Assembly: GCA_963668245.2 (NCBI GenBank)
Contig: OY764195.2
Location: 1,612,001 to 1,676,000, forward strand
Length of the DNA: 64,000 nt
Reading direction: 5' to 3'
Source of the DNA: Anoxybacterium sp963668245
GTDB taxonomy: Bacteria; Bacillota; Clostridia; Peptostreptococcales; Anaerovoracaceae
The notes beneath the pieces were generated by a model that saw only the letters and a program-made list of their open reading frames with translations, did no database searches and was not told the origin of the DNA. A program made the position numbers and the translations under genes. Every line of letters begins with the position of its first letter. The first letter of the stretch is position 1. Positions 25,413-33,537 of the stretch are shown piece by piece.

Positions 25413-25439
25413 AAAGGAATATAATAAGGCTCAAAGAAT
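25413..25439 (+). promoter_or_regulatory. SigH-type sporulation promoter for spoVS
   Basis: The sequence fits the Bacillus subtilis SigH consensus RnAGGAwWW-N11/12-RnnGAAT at every defined position: AAAGGAATA (25413-25421), 11 bases, then AAAGAAT (25433-25439). It lies about 60 bases before the spoVS ATG. In B. subtilis spoVS is a known SigH target, which supports the call. Confidence 0.65.
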
Positions 25440-25499
25440 ATAATAGAACAAAATGGATTCAAAAGGGAAATTTTACAAATTAATAGGGAGGAAATGATT

Positions 25500-25760
25500 A
25501 TGGAAATTCTAAAAGTATCGGCAAAATCCAATCCGAATTCAGTGGCAGGAGCGTTGGCAGGTGTTTTAAGAGAAGAGGGGGGAGCAGAACTTCAAGCGAT
25601 TGGGGCAGGAGCCTTAAACCAAGCGATAAAGGCAATTGCCATTGCCCGCGGATTTGTTGCACCAAGTGGAATGGACTTGGTTTGCATTCCTGGATTTACA
25701 GATATCCTGATTGATGGGGAAGAACGTACGGCAATAAAGCTTGTTGTTGAACCAAGATAG
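25500..25760 (+). CDS. spoVS: Stage V sporulation protein S (SpoVS)
   Basis: SpoVS is a small Alba-like protein needed for normal septation and coat assembly in spore formers. The 86 residues match the family's fixed length. Hallmarks are LKVSAKSNPNSVAGALAG at the start, GAGALNQAIKAIAIARGF in the middle and DLVCIPGFTDI near the end. I use the second ATG (25500), because GGGAGG is 8 bases upstream of it and only two bases from the first ATG at 25494. A SigH-like promoter lies upstream. Its presence suggests, but does not prove, that the host sporulates, since some non-spore-formers keep it. Confidence 0.95.
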   Translation: MEILKVSAKSNPNSVAGALAGVLREEGGAELQAIGAGALNQAIKAIAIARGFVAPSGMDLVCIPGFTDILIDGEERTAIKLVVEPR

Positions 25761-25773
25761 TAGAACGGGAATC

Positions 25774-25802
25774 TTGCTTTTCGTACGCAATCAGTATATA
25801 AT
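25774..25802 (+). promoter_or_regulatory. SigA-type promoter for purB-proB-proC
   Basis: TTGCTT (25774-25779) and a perfect TATAAT (25797-25802) are 17 bases apart, ending 67 bases before the purB ATG. It starts just 13 bases after the spoVS stop, so purB need not depend on the spoVS promoter. Confidence 0.65.
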
Positions 25803-25869
25803 TTATTGTTAATATGGTGCATTTTTAGATGAAGTATCTAAAAGAAATAGATAAAATAGGAGAATTTGA

Positions 25870-27303
25870 ATGAGTACTGATCAATACGAAAACCCACTTA
25901 TTACAAGGTATACAAGTGCAGAGATGGCCCGTGTATTTTCTTCAGATATGAAATTTTCAACATGGAGAAAACTATGGATTGCATTGGCAGAAGCAGAGAA
26001 AGATTTAGGCCTTCCTATTACGGAAGAGCAGATTGATGAAATGAAACAGTTTCAAGATCAAATAAATTATGCCGATGCAGAAAAAAGAGAAAAAGAAACA
26101 AGACATGATGTTATGTCACATGTTTTTGCATATGGGTTACAATGTCCGAAAGCAAAACCGATTATTCATCTTGGGGCAACTAGTGCATACGTTGGGGATA
26201 ATACGGACATTATTGTTATGAAACAGGCGTTACTAATTGTTCGCAAAAAATTGGTGAATTTGATGAACCGATTAAGCCAGTTTGCACTGGAATATAAAGG
26301 AATGCCAACATTAGGATTTACTCATTTTCAAGCGGCGCAGCTTACTACTGTAGGAAAAAGAGCTTCTTTATGGCTTCAGGATTTTTACTTTGATTATTTA
26401 GAATGCGAACGTTTAATTGAAACATTACCGCTTCTTGGTGTAAAAGGTACCACCGGAACTCAGGCTAGCTTTGTGGAGCTTTTTGATGGTGACATGAAAA
26501 AGGTAAAAATGCTAGATGAGATTGTTGTGGAAAAACTTGGATTTCAAAAGGCTGTGGCTGTTTCTGGACAGACATATACTCGAAAGTTGGATTACATGGT
26601 CCTTTCTGTTTTAAGTGGAATCGGACAAAGTGTTCATAAAATGACCAATGATATTAGATTGCTACAGCATTTGAAAGAGGTAGAAGAGCCATTTGAATCA
26701 AAGCAAATAGGATCATCTGCCATGGCATACAAGAGGAATCCGATGAGAAGTGAACGGGCGGCGTCTTTGGCTAGATACGTGATTAATTGTACGAGTAATG
26801 CCGCGGATACAGCAAGTACCCAGTGGTTTGAACGAACATTGGATGACTCGGCAAATCGAAGAATTTCTATTCCACAATCATTTATGGCAGTCGATGCAAT
26901 TTTGGATATATGCACTAATATTTCAACTGGATTGGTGGTACATGAAAAGGTAATCACTCAGCGTATCATGAGCGAAATTCCATTTATGGCTACAGAAAAT
27001 ATTCTGATGGAGGCTGTAAAAAAAGGTGGTGACAGACAGGAACTTCATGAAAAAATTCGTGAATATTCTATGCTGGCAGGTGCTCGTGTAAAAGACGAAG
27101 GTCTGAACAACGATTTATTAGAGAGAATCGCAGAAGATGATACATTTGGACTTACTTTAGAAGATATCAAGAACTTGCTGAAACCATCCGACTATATTGG
27201 AAGATCGGCAGAGCAGACACAAGAACTGGTTGACGAATATATCAAGCCGATTATTGTAAAGTATAAAAAAGAAATTGGCGGAGAGGTAGAGTTAAGGGTT
27301 TAA
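25870..27303 (+). CDS. purB: Adenylosuccinate lyase (PurB)
   Basis: PurB removes fumarate from SAICAR and from adenylosuccinate in purine synthesis, in the cytoplasm. The fumarase/aspartase superfamily signature is SSAMAYKRNPMRSER (about 278-292). The catalytic His pair is expected in RHDVMSHVFAY and in LGFTHFQAAQ. The region HLGATSAYVGDNTD is also typical. The length of 477 residues fits the longer eukaryote-like PurB type. It has AGGAG 8-9 bases before the ATG. It is followed after one base by proB, so the purine gene and the proline genes share an operon. Confidence 0.95.
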   Translation: MSTDQYENPLITRYTSAEMARVFSSDMKFSTWRKLWIALAEAEKDLGLPITEEQIDEMKQFQDQINYADAEKREKETRHDVMSHVFAYGLQCPKAKPIIHLGATSAYVGDNTDIIVMKQALLIVRKKLVNLMNRLSQFALEYKGMPTLGFTHFQAAQLTTVGKRASLWLQDFYFDYLECERLIETLPLLGVKGTTGTQASFVELFDGDMKKVKMLDEIVVEKLGFQKAVAVSGQTYTRKLDYMVLSVLSGIGQSVHKMTNDIRLLQHLKEVEEPFESKQIGSSAMAYKRNPMRSERAASLARYVINCTSNAADTASTQWFERTLDDSANRRISIPQSFMAVDAILDICTNISTGLVVHEKVITQRIMSEIPFMATENILMEAVKKGGDRQELHEKIREYSMLAGARVKDEGLNNDLLERIAEDDTFGLTLEDIKNLLKPSDYIGRSAEQTQELVDEYIKPIIVKYKKEIGGEVELRV

Positions 27304-27304
27304 G

Positions 27305-28108
27305 ATGAATGTAATTGGAGATTTGATTCAGAGCAGTAGAAAAATTGTGATAAAAATTGGAAGCAATGTGCTGTCGGATGACAATGGTAAGGTGAATCGA
27401 GAAACACTTCATAGTATCGTAGAACAAGCAGCAAATCTGATTCATCAGGGAAAGCAAATTATTGTTGTTTCTTCCGGTGCTGGTATTTGTGGCGTTGCAG
27501 CCATCAATAAATGGAACCGTAGAGGGGATATCAATTATAAACAGGCACTCTGTGCTATCGGGCAAGTGGAACTGATGAATGCCTATAAAGAGTACTTTGG
27601 TGACTACGATATTCATGTAGGTCAAATGCTTTTAACAAGAGATGACTTTGGCGATAATATTAGAACTTTAAATATTAGAAATACTTTATTTACATTAGTT
27701 GATGAGGGTGTTGTTCCTATTATCAATGAAAATGATACTGTTAGTGTTGATGAAATAAAGATTGGAGATAATGATACCCTTGGTGCTTTAACCGCAAATT
27801 TGTGGAATGCAGATTTGTTTATTATTATGAGTGATATCGATGGTGTTTTTGACAAAAACCCAAAAGATTATCATGACGCGGAGCTAATCGAAGAGGTATA
27901 TGATATTGACGGATTGTTGCTGGAAATTGATTCTCGTGGAAAAAGCAGCTTTGGAACTGGTGGTATTGTGACAAAGATCCATGCAGCTCAAAAGGTAAAT
28001 GAGTATGGAATTCCAATGCTTCTGGTCAATGGGAAATGTAATAACATACTCGGAGCAGCTCTTGAAGGCACGGGGAAAGGTACAATCTTTTATAGTCAAG
28101 GGAGGTAG
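27305..28108 (+). CDS. proB: Glutamate 5-kinase (ProB), short form without PUA domain
   Basis: ProB phosphorylates glutamate to start proline synthesis. The amino-acid-kinase fold shows KIVIKIGSNVLSDDNG at the start, VSSGAGICG, VVPIINENDTVSVDEI and GDNDTLGALTANLWNAD. At 267 residues it lacks the C-terminal PUA domain of the E. coli enzyme, as in many Clostridia; feedback control may therefore differ. It begins one base after the purB stop, suggesting coupling. proC begins four bases after it. proA lies elsewhere on the opposite strand. Confidence 0.94.
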   Translation: MNVIGDLIQSSRKIVIKIGSNVLSDDNGKVNRETLHSIVEQAANLIHQGKQIIVVSSGAGICGVAAINKWNRRGDINYKQALCAIGQVELMNAYKEYFGDYDIHVGQMLLTRDDFGDNIRTLNIRNTLFTLVDEGVVPIINENDTVSVDEIKIGDNDTLGALTANLWNADLFIIMSDIDGVFDKNPKDYHDAELIEEVYDIDGLLLEIDSRGKSSFGTGGIVTKIHAAQKVNEYGIPMLLVNGKCNNILGAALEGTGKGTIFYSQGR

Positions 28109-28112
28109 CAGG

Positions 28113-28916
28113 ATGAGATTTGGCTTTATTGGTACTGGAAATATGGGTACTGCGCTAATGAGCGGATACGTAGCAGTACATCGGGATGAAAAAGATAATT
28201 TGTTTGCATTTGATACAGATCAAGATAAGCTGTTAGGATTTACAAAGACAATAGGAATTCATGGTTGCAAAACAGTTTCGGATTTGATGGAATCATGTGA
28301 TGTAATCGTTTTGGCCATCAAACCACAGATTTTTGATGCTGTGCTTCCAGAAATCGGAAAACAATATCGACCAGAACAAATCGTTGTGTCTATTGCTGCT
28401 GGCATAAGCATGAACTATATTGAAACGTTATTAGGGAATCAAAATGCAAAAGTTATCCGAGTGATGCCAAACACGCCGGCTATGGTAAATGCTGGAATGA
28501 GTGCGCTTTGCCGCAATGAAAAAGTCAGCGATGAGGAGTTTGGATCTGTACTTGAACTATTCCGCGCAGTAGGAAAAGCAGAAGTCATAGAAGAAAAAAT
28601 GATGGATGTGATTATTGGAATTAGTGGAAGCAGTCCAGCCTACACCTATATGTATATCGAAGCATTAATGAATGCAGCAATGGCTGGAGGCATGGATCGG
28701 GAACAAGCGACAATTTTTGCCGGTCAAGCTGTTTTAGGTGCGGCAAAGATGGTTCTGGAAACAGGGAGTGATCCTGTAACGCTTCGAAACAATGTTTGCT
28801 CTCCAGGGGGTACCACAATAGAGGCTGTAGAATCTTTGAAATCTGATGGATTTCAAGAGATTGTGGAACGTGCATTTGTAGCGGCTGTGAAAAAGTCAGA
28901 GAAACTCACAAAATAA
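28113..28916 (+). CDS. proC: Pyrroline-5-carboxylate reductase (ProC)
   Basis: ProC completes proline synthesis by reducing pyrroline-5-carboxylate with NAD(P)H. The dinucleotide fold FGFIGTGNMGTALMSG is at the start. The family signature is in VIRVMPNTPAMVNAGM and in the C-terminal ETGSDPVTLRNNVCSPGGTT. At 267 residues it is normal. The true start is the ATG at 28113, with GGGAGG 8 bases upstream; the frame stays open to 27999 inside proB but has no site there. No terminator is visible before the NUDIX gene, 63 bases on. Confidence 0.95.
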   Translation: MRFGFIGTGNMGTALMSGYVAVHRDEKDNLFAFDTDQDKLLGFTKTIGIHGCKTVSDLMESCDVIVLAIKPQIFDAVLPEIGKQYRPEQIVVSIAAGISMNYIETLLGNQNAKVIRVMPNTPAMVNAGMSALCRNEKVSDEEFGSVLELFRAVGKAEVIEEKMMDVIIGISGSSPAYTYMYIEALMNAAMAGGMDREQATIFAGQAVLGAAKMVLETGSDPVTLRNNVCSPGGTTIEAVESLKSDGFQEIVERAFVAAVKKSEKLTK

Positions 28917-28979
28917 GTAAGATATAAAAGCCTACTGTCATCAGAACTTGTTGCGAATTCCAAAGAAATAGGTGGAGAT

Positions 28980-29516
28980 ATGATATTTGAAGAAAAAACC
29001 ATTTCCCAAGAAAGAATTTATGAGGGAAAGATTTTAAATTTAAGAAAAGATAAGGTACATGTAAAGGATAATCGCACATCTTACAGAGAAATCGTTGAAC
29101 ACAATGGTGGAGTGGCACTTGCAGCAGTAACGCCAGATGGGAAAATGGTAATGGTTCGCCAATTTCGAAAGGCGGCGGAAAAAGCCGTTCTTGAAGTGCC
29201 TGCAGGAAAGATTGAACAAGACGAGGATCATGGACTTACTGCAATCAGGGAATTGAAAGAAGAAACGGGATATACTGCTGGTTCTATTCGTTATATCAAT
29301 TCATTCTATTCATCCATTGGATATTCAACCGAAGTGATTTATTTATATTTAGCTACCGAGTTGACTCCTGGGGAAACAGAATTTGATGACAATGAAGCCA
29401 TAGAAATCTTAGAATACCCAATTCCAGAACTGAAGAAAATGGTTTTATCAGGTAAAATTGAAGATGCCAAAACGATTGTAGCCATATTATTGGTTGAATC
29501 GCTTTTGGAGAAATAG
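28980..29516 (+). CDS. NUDIX hydrolase, ADP-ribose pyrophosphatase type
   Basis: This 178-residue enzyme most likely splits ADP-ribose into AMP and ribose phosphate. The Nudix box is complete: GKIEQDEDHG followed by TAIRELKEETGY, with the REL.EE.G core. Upstream GGVALAAVTPDGKMVMVRQFR and downstream YSSIGYSTEVIYLYLA fit the ADP-ribose subgroup. GGTGGAGA precedes the ATG. The gene for the XerD-like protein begins one base after its stop. This NUDIX-XerD pairing is common in Clostridia by memory. Confidence 0.88.
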   Translation: MIFEEKTISQERIYEGKILNLRKDKVHVKDNRTSYREIVEHNGGVALAAVTPDGKMVMVRQFRKAAEKAVLEVPAGKIEQDEDHGLTAIRELKEETGYTAGSIRYINSFYSSIGYSTEVIYLYLATELTPGETEFDDNEAIEILEYPIPELKKMVLSGKIEDAKTIVAILLVESLLEK

Positions 29517-29517
29517 G

Positions 29518-30408
29518 ATGAATTGCATGTTACAAGATTTTATTCATTATTTAACTTTAGAAAAGAAGATGGCAAAAAATTCTTTGGATGCATATCGAAG
29601 GGATATTATGGAGTTTGACGAGATGCTATCTGAAAAGATGGGACCACCCTTGAATCAGGTGACTAGCACAGAGGTGGTGGCTTTCTTATTGAAATTAAAA
29701 AATGAAGGAAAATCAGCTGCTACTGTAAATCGAAAGATGGCTTCCCTTAGAGCGTTTTATCAGTATTTGATGCAGAATAAATTAATTGAAACGAATCCCA
29801 CCATCAATATAAAGTCGCCTCGCATTGAACGAAAAGAAATAGAGTACTTGACGATTGGAGAAATTGATACCTTGCTCGATAAGCCAGATGGATCGATGAA
29901 AGGGTTACGGGATAGAGCAATTTTAGAATTGCTCTATGCGACTGGAATCAGGGTTAGTGAAGTGGTTGAAATGAATTTAAATGATGTGAATCTTCGTATG
30001 GGCTTTGTGGCATGTACTGGTGAGCATGGGAAGGCAAGGATTATTCCAATGGGGAGACCTGCTAGAGCGGCTGTCGAGGAATACATCTACGATATCAGAC
30101 CGAAATTGGTTAGAGAAGGCGAAAACACTGAGGATGCATTGTTTGTGAACTATGCAGGAAGTAGGCTGACTCGTCAGGGATTATGGAAATTGCTCAAAGA
30201 ATACGCGAAACTCGCGAACCTTGAAAATAGGCTGACACCCCAGACTCTCAGAAATTCTTTTGCGGTGCATATGATTCAGAATGGTGCTGATTTGAAGTCT
30301 CTTCAGGAGCTGATGGGTCATGAAGATATATCTGCAACCCAGATATTTTTATCTGTATCGAAAAATCGTATCAAAGAAGTGTATGATAAGTCCCATCCAA
30401 GAGCATAA
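29518..30408 (+). CDS. XerD-like tyrosine recombinase homologue lacking catalytic residues
   Basis: The 296-residue product aligns with XerD along its whole length: SAM-like N-terminal domain (about 1-90), catalytic-fold domain (about 105-285) and the closing SHPRA. However, several active-site residues are replaced. Arg145 (GIRVSE) and Arg245 remain, as does His268 (MGHEDIS). The beta-hairpin Lys is Glu169 (TGEHGKAR), the first His is Gln242 with Asn246 after the Arg (PQTLRNSF), and the Tyr nucleophile is Phe277 (TQIFLSV). It should bind DNA but not cleave it. The frame is intact. GGAG lies ahead of the ATG at 29518. It may act as an architectural or accessory partner, or be a lineage-specific paralogue. 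Confidence 0.85.
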   Translation: MNCMLQDFIHYLTLEKKMAKNSLDAYRRDIMEFDEMLSEKMGPPLNQVTSTEVVAFLLKLKNEGKSAATVNRKMASLRAFYQYLMQNKLIETNPTINIKSPRIERKEIEYLTIGEIDTLLDKPDGSMKGLRDRAILELLYATGIRVSEVVEMNLNDVNLRMGFVACTGEHGKARIIPMGRPARAAVEEYIYDIRPKLVREGENTEDALFVNYAGSRLTRQGLWKLLKEYAKLANLENRLTPQTLRNSFAVHMIQNGADLKSLQELMGHEDISATQIFLSVSKNRIKEVYDKSHPRA

Positions 30409-30499
30409 AATAGGTAAAAAACATATCAAATATATCAAAGAAGAATACAAAAAATGCTTGCTTTATGAATAGGGTTGTGCTAATATTTTATGGTGTATT

Positions 30500-30559
30500 A
30501 CGGGCGTTCCGCTGGATAAAGTGTATAGTTTATCGCGTTAGGATACCAAGAACGTCTAT
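30500..30559 (+). ncRNA. Ribosomal protein L19 leader (L19_leader type)
   Basis: The block from 30500 starts ACGGGCGTTCCGCTGG and ends GCGTTAGGATACCAAGAACG before the ribosome site of rplS. GGCGTTC near its start can pair with GAACGTC near its end. It resembles the L19 autoregulatory leader described in Firmicutes, which lets free L19 limit its own synthesis. The call rests on recalled consensus, not a covariance-model search. Confidence 0.7.
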
Positions 30560-30580
30560 GGGGAAAGGAGGAAATATATT

Positions 30581-30928
30581 ATGGATTTAATGCAAATGAT
30601 TGCACAGGATTATGTGAGAACTGATATTCCTAAATTCAATGTTGGTGATACTGTAAAAGTACACATTAAGATTAAGGAAGGCACCAGAGAAAGAGTTCAG
30701 ATTTTTGAAGGATTTGTTCTTAAAAAACAGAATGGTGGTCTCGGAGAAACCTTTACTGTAAGAAGAATTGCTTCTGGTGTAGGCGTAGAAAAGACCTTCC
30801 CGATTCATTCTCCTAGAATTGACAAGGTTGAAGTAGTTAGACACGGTGATGTTAGAAGAGCAAAGCTCAACTATATGCGTGAGAGAACAGGTAAAGCTGC
30901 GAAGATTAAGTCAAAAGACGTAAGATAA
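30581..30928 (+). CDS. rplS: 50S ribosomal protein L19
   Basis: L19 sits at the interface of the 30S and 50S subunits. All 115 residues fit the family, including FNVGDTVKVHIKIKEG, RVQIFEGFVLKKQNGG, ETFTVRRIASGVGVEKTFP and the RRAKLNYMRERTGKAAKI tail. The ATG is preceded by AAAGGAGG. A regulatory leader lies directly upstream. In most Firmicutes trmD and rimM precede rplS; here a XerD-like gene does. The gene closes with a terminator, so ylqF may be transcribed separately. Confidence 0.97.
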   Translation: MDLMQMIAQDYVRTDIPKFNVGDTVKVHIKIKEGTRERVQIFEGFVLKKQNGGLGETFTVRRIASGVGVEKTFPIHSPRIDKVEVVRHGDVRRAKLNYMRERTGKAAKIKSKDVR

Positions 30929-30935
30929 TAAAATG

Positions 30936-30956
30936 GGGACCTGAGGGTCCCTTTTT
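30936..30956 (+). terminator. Terminator after rplS
   Basis: GGGACC (30936-30941) pairs with GGTCCC (30946-30951) across a four-base loop and is followed by five T. Confidence 0.9.
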
Positions 30957-30966
30957 GTTTGATGAG

Positions 30967-30990
30967 AGGCGGGTGGACTTCCACCCGCCT
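30967..30990. repeat. GC-rich 10-bp hairpin without T-run
   Basis: AGGCGGGTGG and CCACCCGCCT are perfect arms around ACTT. It lies 10 bases after the rplS terminator, in otherwise AT-rich DNA, and has no T-run on either strand. It could be a second pause site, an RNA-protecting hairpin for the ylqF transcript, or a protein site. Confidence 0.6.
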
Positions 30991-31056
30991 ACTCTATTGA
31001 TATTTTTGATGCATATTCTAATCAAGTTTGCCTTGATATAGAAGTAGGAGGAAAAG

Positions 31057-31941
31057 ATGGAGCATATCAACTGGTATCCGGGTCATATGAAGAAAACAAG
31101 GGAATTGATACAGGAAAATTTGAAAATGGTTGACCTTGTCATTGAAGTGGTTGATGCACGTATACCTATTTCTAGCAGAAACCCGATTATTGATGATATT
31201 ATTAAAACAAAGCCTAGAATTGTTGTTTTAAACAAGAGTGACTTGTCGGATGGAAGAGCCAATGATGAGTGGGAAAACTATTTTCGCAATCAAGGATATG
31301 ATGTCATTACAATGAATTGTATGGCGGGGAAAGGTGTCAACCAGTTGATGAAGTTGCTCGGACAGATTCAAGAAAAGAAAAATGAAGGTAAAATCAGAAA
31401 AAAACCGCTCCGCATGATGATTGTTGGTGTGCCGAATGTAGGGAAATCTTCTCTCATTAACAGAATGACTGGCAAAAAAAGTGCAATGACAGGCAATCGT
31501 CCAGGGGTGACTCGGGGAAAGCAATGGTTGAATTTAGAAAATGATATGCAGCTTTTAGACACTCCAGGAATTTTGTGGCCTAAGTTTGAGGATCCAAAAG
31601 CGGGACTCGATCTGGCATTTTGTGGATCAATCAAGGATGAAATTCTGGATGTGGCAACACTCGCTTTGGAATTGATTACCGTGTTGATGGAAGAGTATCC
31701 AACTCTATTGAAAGAACGATATAAACTCATTGAAATGGGAGAAACACCACTGGAAACAATGGAAATGATAGCAGCAAAGCGAGGTTTCATTCAATCAGGA
31801 AAGAGAATTGATTATGAAAGAACAGGGAAAACGGTTTTGGACGAATTTAGAGGCGGAGTGATTGGACGAATTACCCTTGAAAGAAATAACCACTCCAAAC
31901 CTGCTTTAGAAGTAACTGCAGAGGAAGATGATATGCAATGA
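31057..31941 (+). CDS. ylqF: Ribosome biogenesis GTPase YlqF/RbgA
   Basis: YlqF is a circularly permuted GTPase needed for late assembly of the 50S subunit. The permuted order is visible: G4 LNKSDL (about 52-57) comes before G1 GVPNVGKSS (about 125-133), then G2 and G3 LLDTPGILWP. The N-terminal WYPGHMKK segment is characteristic. At 294 residues the length is normal. It has AGGAGG ahead of the ATG and overlaps rnhB by four bases. The group rplS-ylqF-rnhB is a conserved Firmicutes order. Confidence 0.95.
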   Translation: MEHINWYPGHMKKTRELIQENLKMVDLVIEVVDARIPISSRNPIIDDIIKTKPRIVVLNKSDLSDGRANDEWENYFRNQGYDVITMNCMAGKGVNQLMKLLGQIQEKKNEGKIRKKPLRMMIVGVPNVGKSSLINRMTGKKSAMTGNRPGVTRGKQWLNLENDMQLLDTPGILWPKFEDPKAGLDLAFCGSIKDEILDVATLALELITVLMEEYPTLLKERYKLIEMGETPLETMEMIAAKRGFIQSGKRIDYERTGKTVLDEFRGGVIGRITLERNNHSKPALEVTAEEDDMQ

Positions 31942-32585
31942 ATCAATTAGAACGAGAACAAAAAGAACAACAAAGATTGTTCCAGATGAAGGAAAATGAA
32001 TGGAGCCTATTTCAGCAAGGATATCAATTGATTGCGGGAATTGATGAAGTGGGCAGAGGACCTTTGGCAGGACCTGTCGTAGCAGCGGCGGTTATTTTAC
32101 CAGAAGACTTTTGCATTTTAGGAGTGGATGATTCGAAAAAGCTGTCGGAGAAAAAAAGGGATGCTCTTTATACCCAAATTATCGACAATGCCATGGCGTA
32201 TGGTATTGGGATTGTTTCAGCTGAAAAAATTGATGAAATTAATATTCTTGAAGCAACAAAACTTGCGATGAAACAAGCGGTTGAAGGGTTGACAATAACA
32301 CCGGATTATTTGTTGATTGATGCATTGGAGTTAAAAGATGTTTCTATCCCTCAAAAAGGAATCATCAAAGGAGATTCTATTAGTATATCTATCGCAGCAG
32401 CTTCGATTGTAGCCAAGGTGACAAGAGATCGTATGATGTTGGAATATCATGAGAACTATCCTCACTACGGTTTTGATAAGAACAAGGGTTATGGCACAAA
32501 AGTACACTATGCAGGCCTGGATCAATATGGGTTTTGTGAAATCCACAGACAGAGTTTTTTAAAAAAATATTTAGCAAATCAATAA
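31938..32585 (+). CDS. rnhB: Ribonuclease HII
   Basis: RNase HII cuts RNA in RNA-DNA hybrids and at single ribonucleotides in DNA. The active-site Asp-Glu pair is in GIDEVGRGPLAGPVVAAAV (about 35-53). Other acidic sites are in LLIDALEL, and SIAAASIVAKVTRDR is a family signature. The length of 215 residues is normal. Its ATG overlaps the ylqF stop by four bases. A terminator follows. Confidence 0.95.
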   Translation: MNQLEREQKEQQRLFQMKENEWSLFQQGYQLIAGIDEVGRGPLAGPVVAAAVILPEDFCILGVDDSKKLSEKKRDALYTQIIDNAMAYGIGIVSAEKIDEINILEATKLAMKQAVEGLTITPDYLLIDALELKDVSIPQKGIIKGDSISISIAAASIVAKVTRDRMMLEYHENYPHYGFDKNKGYGTKVHYAGLDQYGFCEIHRQSFLKKYLANQ

Positions 32586-32602
32586 CGTCGTGAATAGGAC
32601 TT

Positions 32603-32652
32603 CTTCTTATGGAAAGAGAACACGCATCTTTTCATAAGAAGGGGTCTTTTTC
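32603..32652 (+). terminator. Terminator after rnhB
   Basis: A 15-bp stem with G-U pairs (32603-32617 with 32627-32641) encloses a nine-base loop; GGGTCTTTTTCTTT follows. Confidence 0.85.
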
Positions 32653-32755
32653 TTTGACATTTAGCTAGTTTTCATATAAAATTTTCTAATATGGAGAAAC
32701 GCATTTTATGGAATATTATGGGAAAATAATCCTGGCTGAAAGGAAGAAAAATGAT

Positions 32756-33502
32756 ATGGATTCAACTTATTTAAAACGAATTATAGATCAAGTTTCGCTG
32801 GGCACTATGAACTCTGATGAAGCAATGGAGCGACTAAAGGAACTTCCCTTTCAAGACTTGGGGTTTGCAAACATTGATCAGCACCGTAATATCCGAACAG
32901 GATATCCTGAAACCGTTTACTGTGCTGGGAAAACCCCAGAACAAGTAGCGGAAATTATGGATAAAATGCGTGAAAAAAATTCAAATGTATTAGGAACAAG
33001 GGCATCGATTGATGTGTTTGAAAAAGTTTCTGAAAGAATTCCAGAAGCCGTTTATTATCCAGAAGCTCGTTTAATTGTAATCAATGAAAACCAACAGCTT
33101 CGTACCAGTAAAAAAATTGCTGTGATAACTGCCGGAACATCTGATATCCCAGTGGCGGAAGAAGCTGCAATTACAGCGGAAACCATGGGGAATTCGGTGA
33201 TTCGCATATATGATGTAGGAGTCGCAGGTATTCAACGTTTATTTGCTAAATTGGATCAAATACGTGAGGCAAATGTGATTATTGTCATAGCTGGAATGGA
33301 AGGGGCGTTGGCAAGTGTGATCGGAGGATTGGTAGATAAACCGGTAATTGCAGTGCCGACGAGTGTAGGCTATGGTACAAGCTTTGGTGGGATTACTGCA
33401 TTATTATCTATGCTAAATAGTTGTGCAACCGGTGTCGCTGTGGTTAACATTGATAACGGATTTGGAGCAGGGCATCTGGCGTCTACCATCAATCAGCTTT
33501 AA
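32756..33502 (+). CDS. larB: LarB, nickel-pincer cofactor biosynthesis carboxylase/hydrolase
   Basis: LarB carboxylates the pyridinium ring of nicotinic acid adenine dinucleotide and releases AMP, the first step to the nickel-pincer nucleotide. The N-terminal part has GFANIDQHRNIRTGYPETVYC. The C-terminal part resembles PurE: VITAGTSDIPVAEEAA, and AGMEGALASVIGGLVDKPVIAVPTS given here in two pieces. I start at the ATG at 32756 with AGGAAG 9 bases upstream, which gives 248 residues as usual; the frame opens at 32708. It lies 35 bases before larC. Confidence 0.92.
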   Translation: MDSTYLKRIIDQVSLGTMNSDEAMERLKELPFQDLGFANIDQHRNIRTGYPETVYCAGKTPEQVAEIMDKMREKNSNVLGTRASIDVFEKVSERIPEAVYYPEARLIVINENQQLRTSKKIAVITAGTSDIPVAEEAAITAETMGNSVIRIYDVGVAGIQRLFAKLDQIREANVIIVIAGMEGALASVIGGLVDKPVIAVPTSVGYGTSFGGITALLSMLNSCATGVAVVNIDNGFGAGHLASTINQL

Positions 33503-33537
33503 TTCGACTTAGAGAGAACCTCTAAATAGGAGTATAT

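Larger units (their letters stand above)
25178..25499. other. Divergent intergenic region, YprB-like gene / spoVS
   Basis: These 322 bases hold a 15-bp hairpin (25232-25267) on the side of the minus-strand gene and a SigH-type promoter (25413-25439) on the side of spoVS; both are listed. The AT-rich centre has no reading frame I would support. Confidence 0.6.

Noticed and set aside
27999..28112. Upstream extension of proC inside proB
   Set aside because: The peptide does not match ProC, and a strong ribosome site sits before the ATG at 28113.
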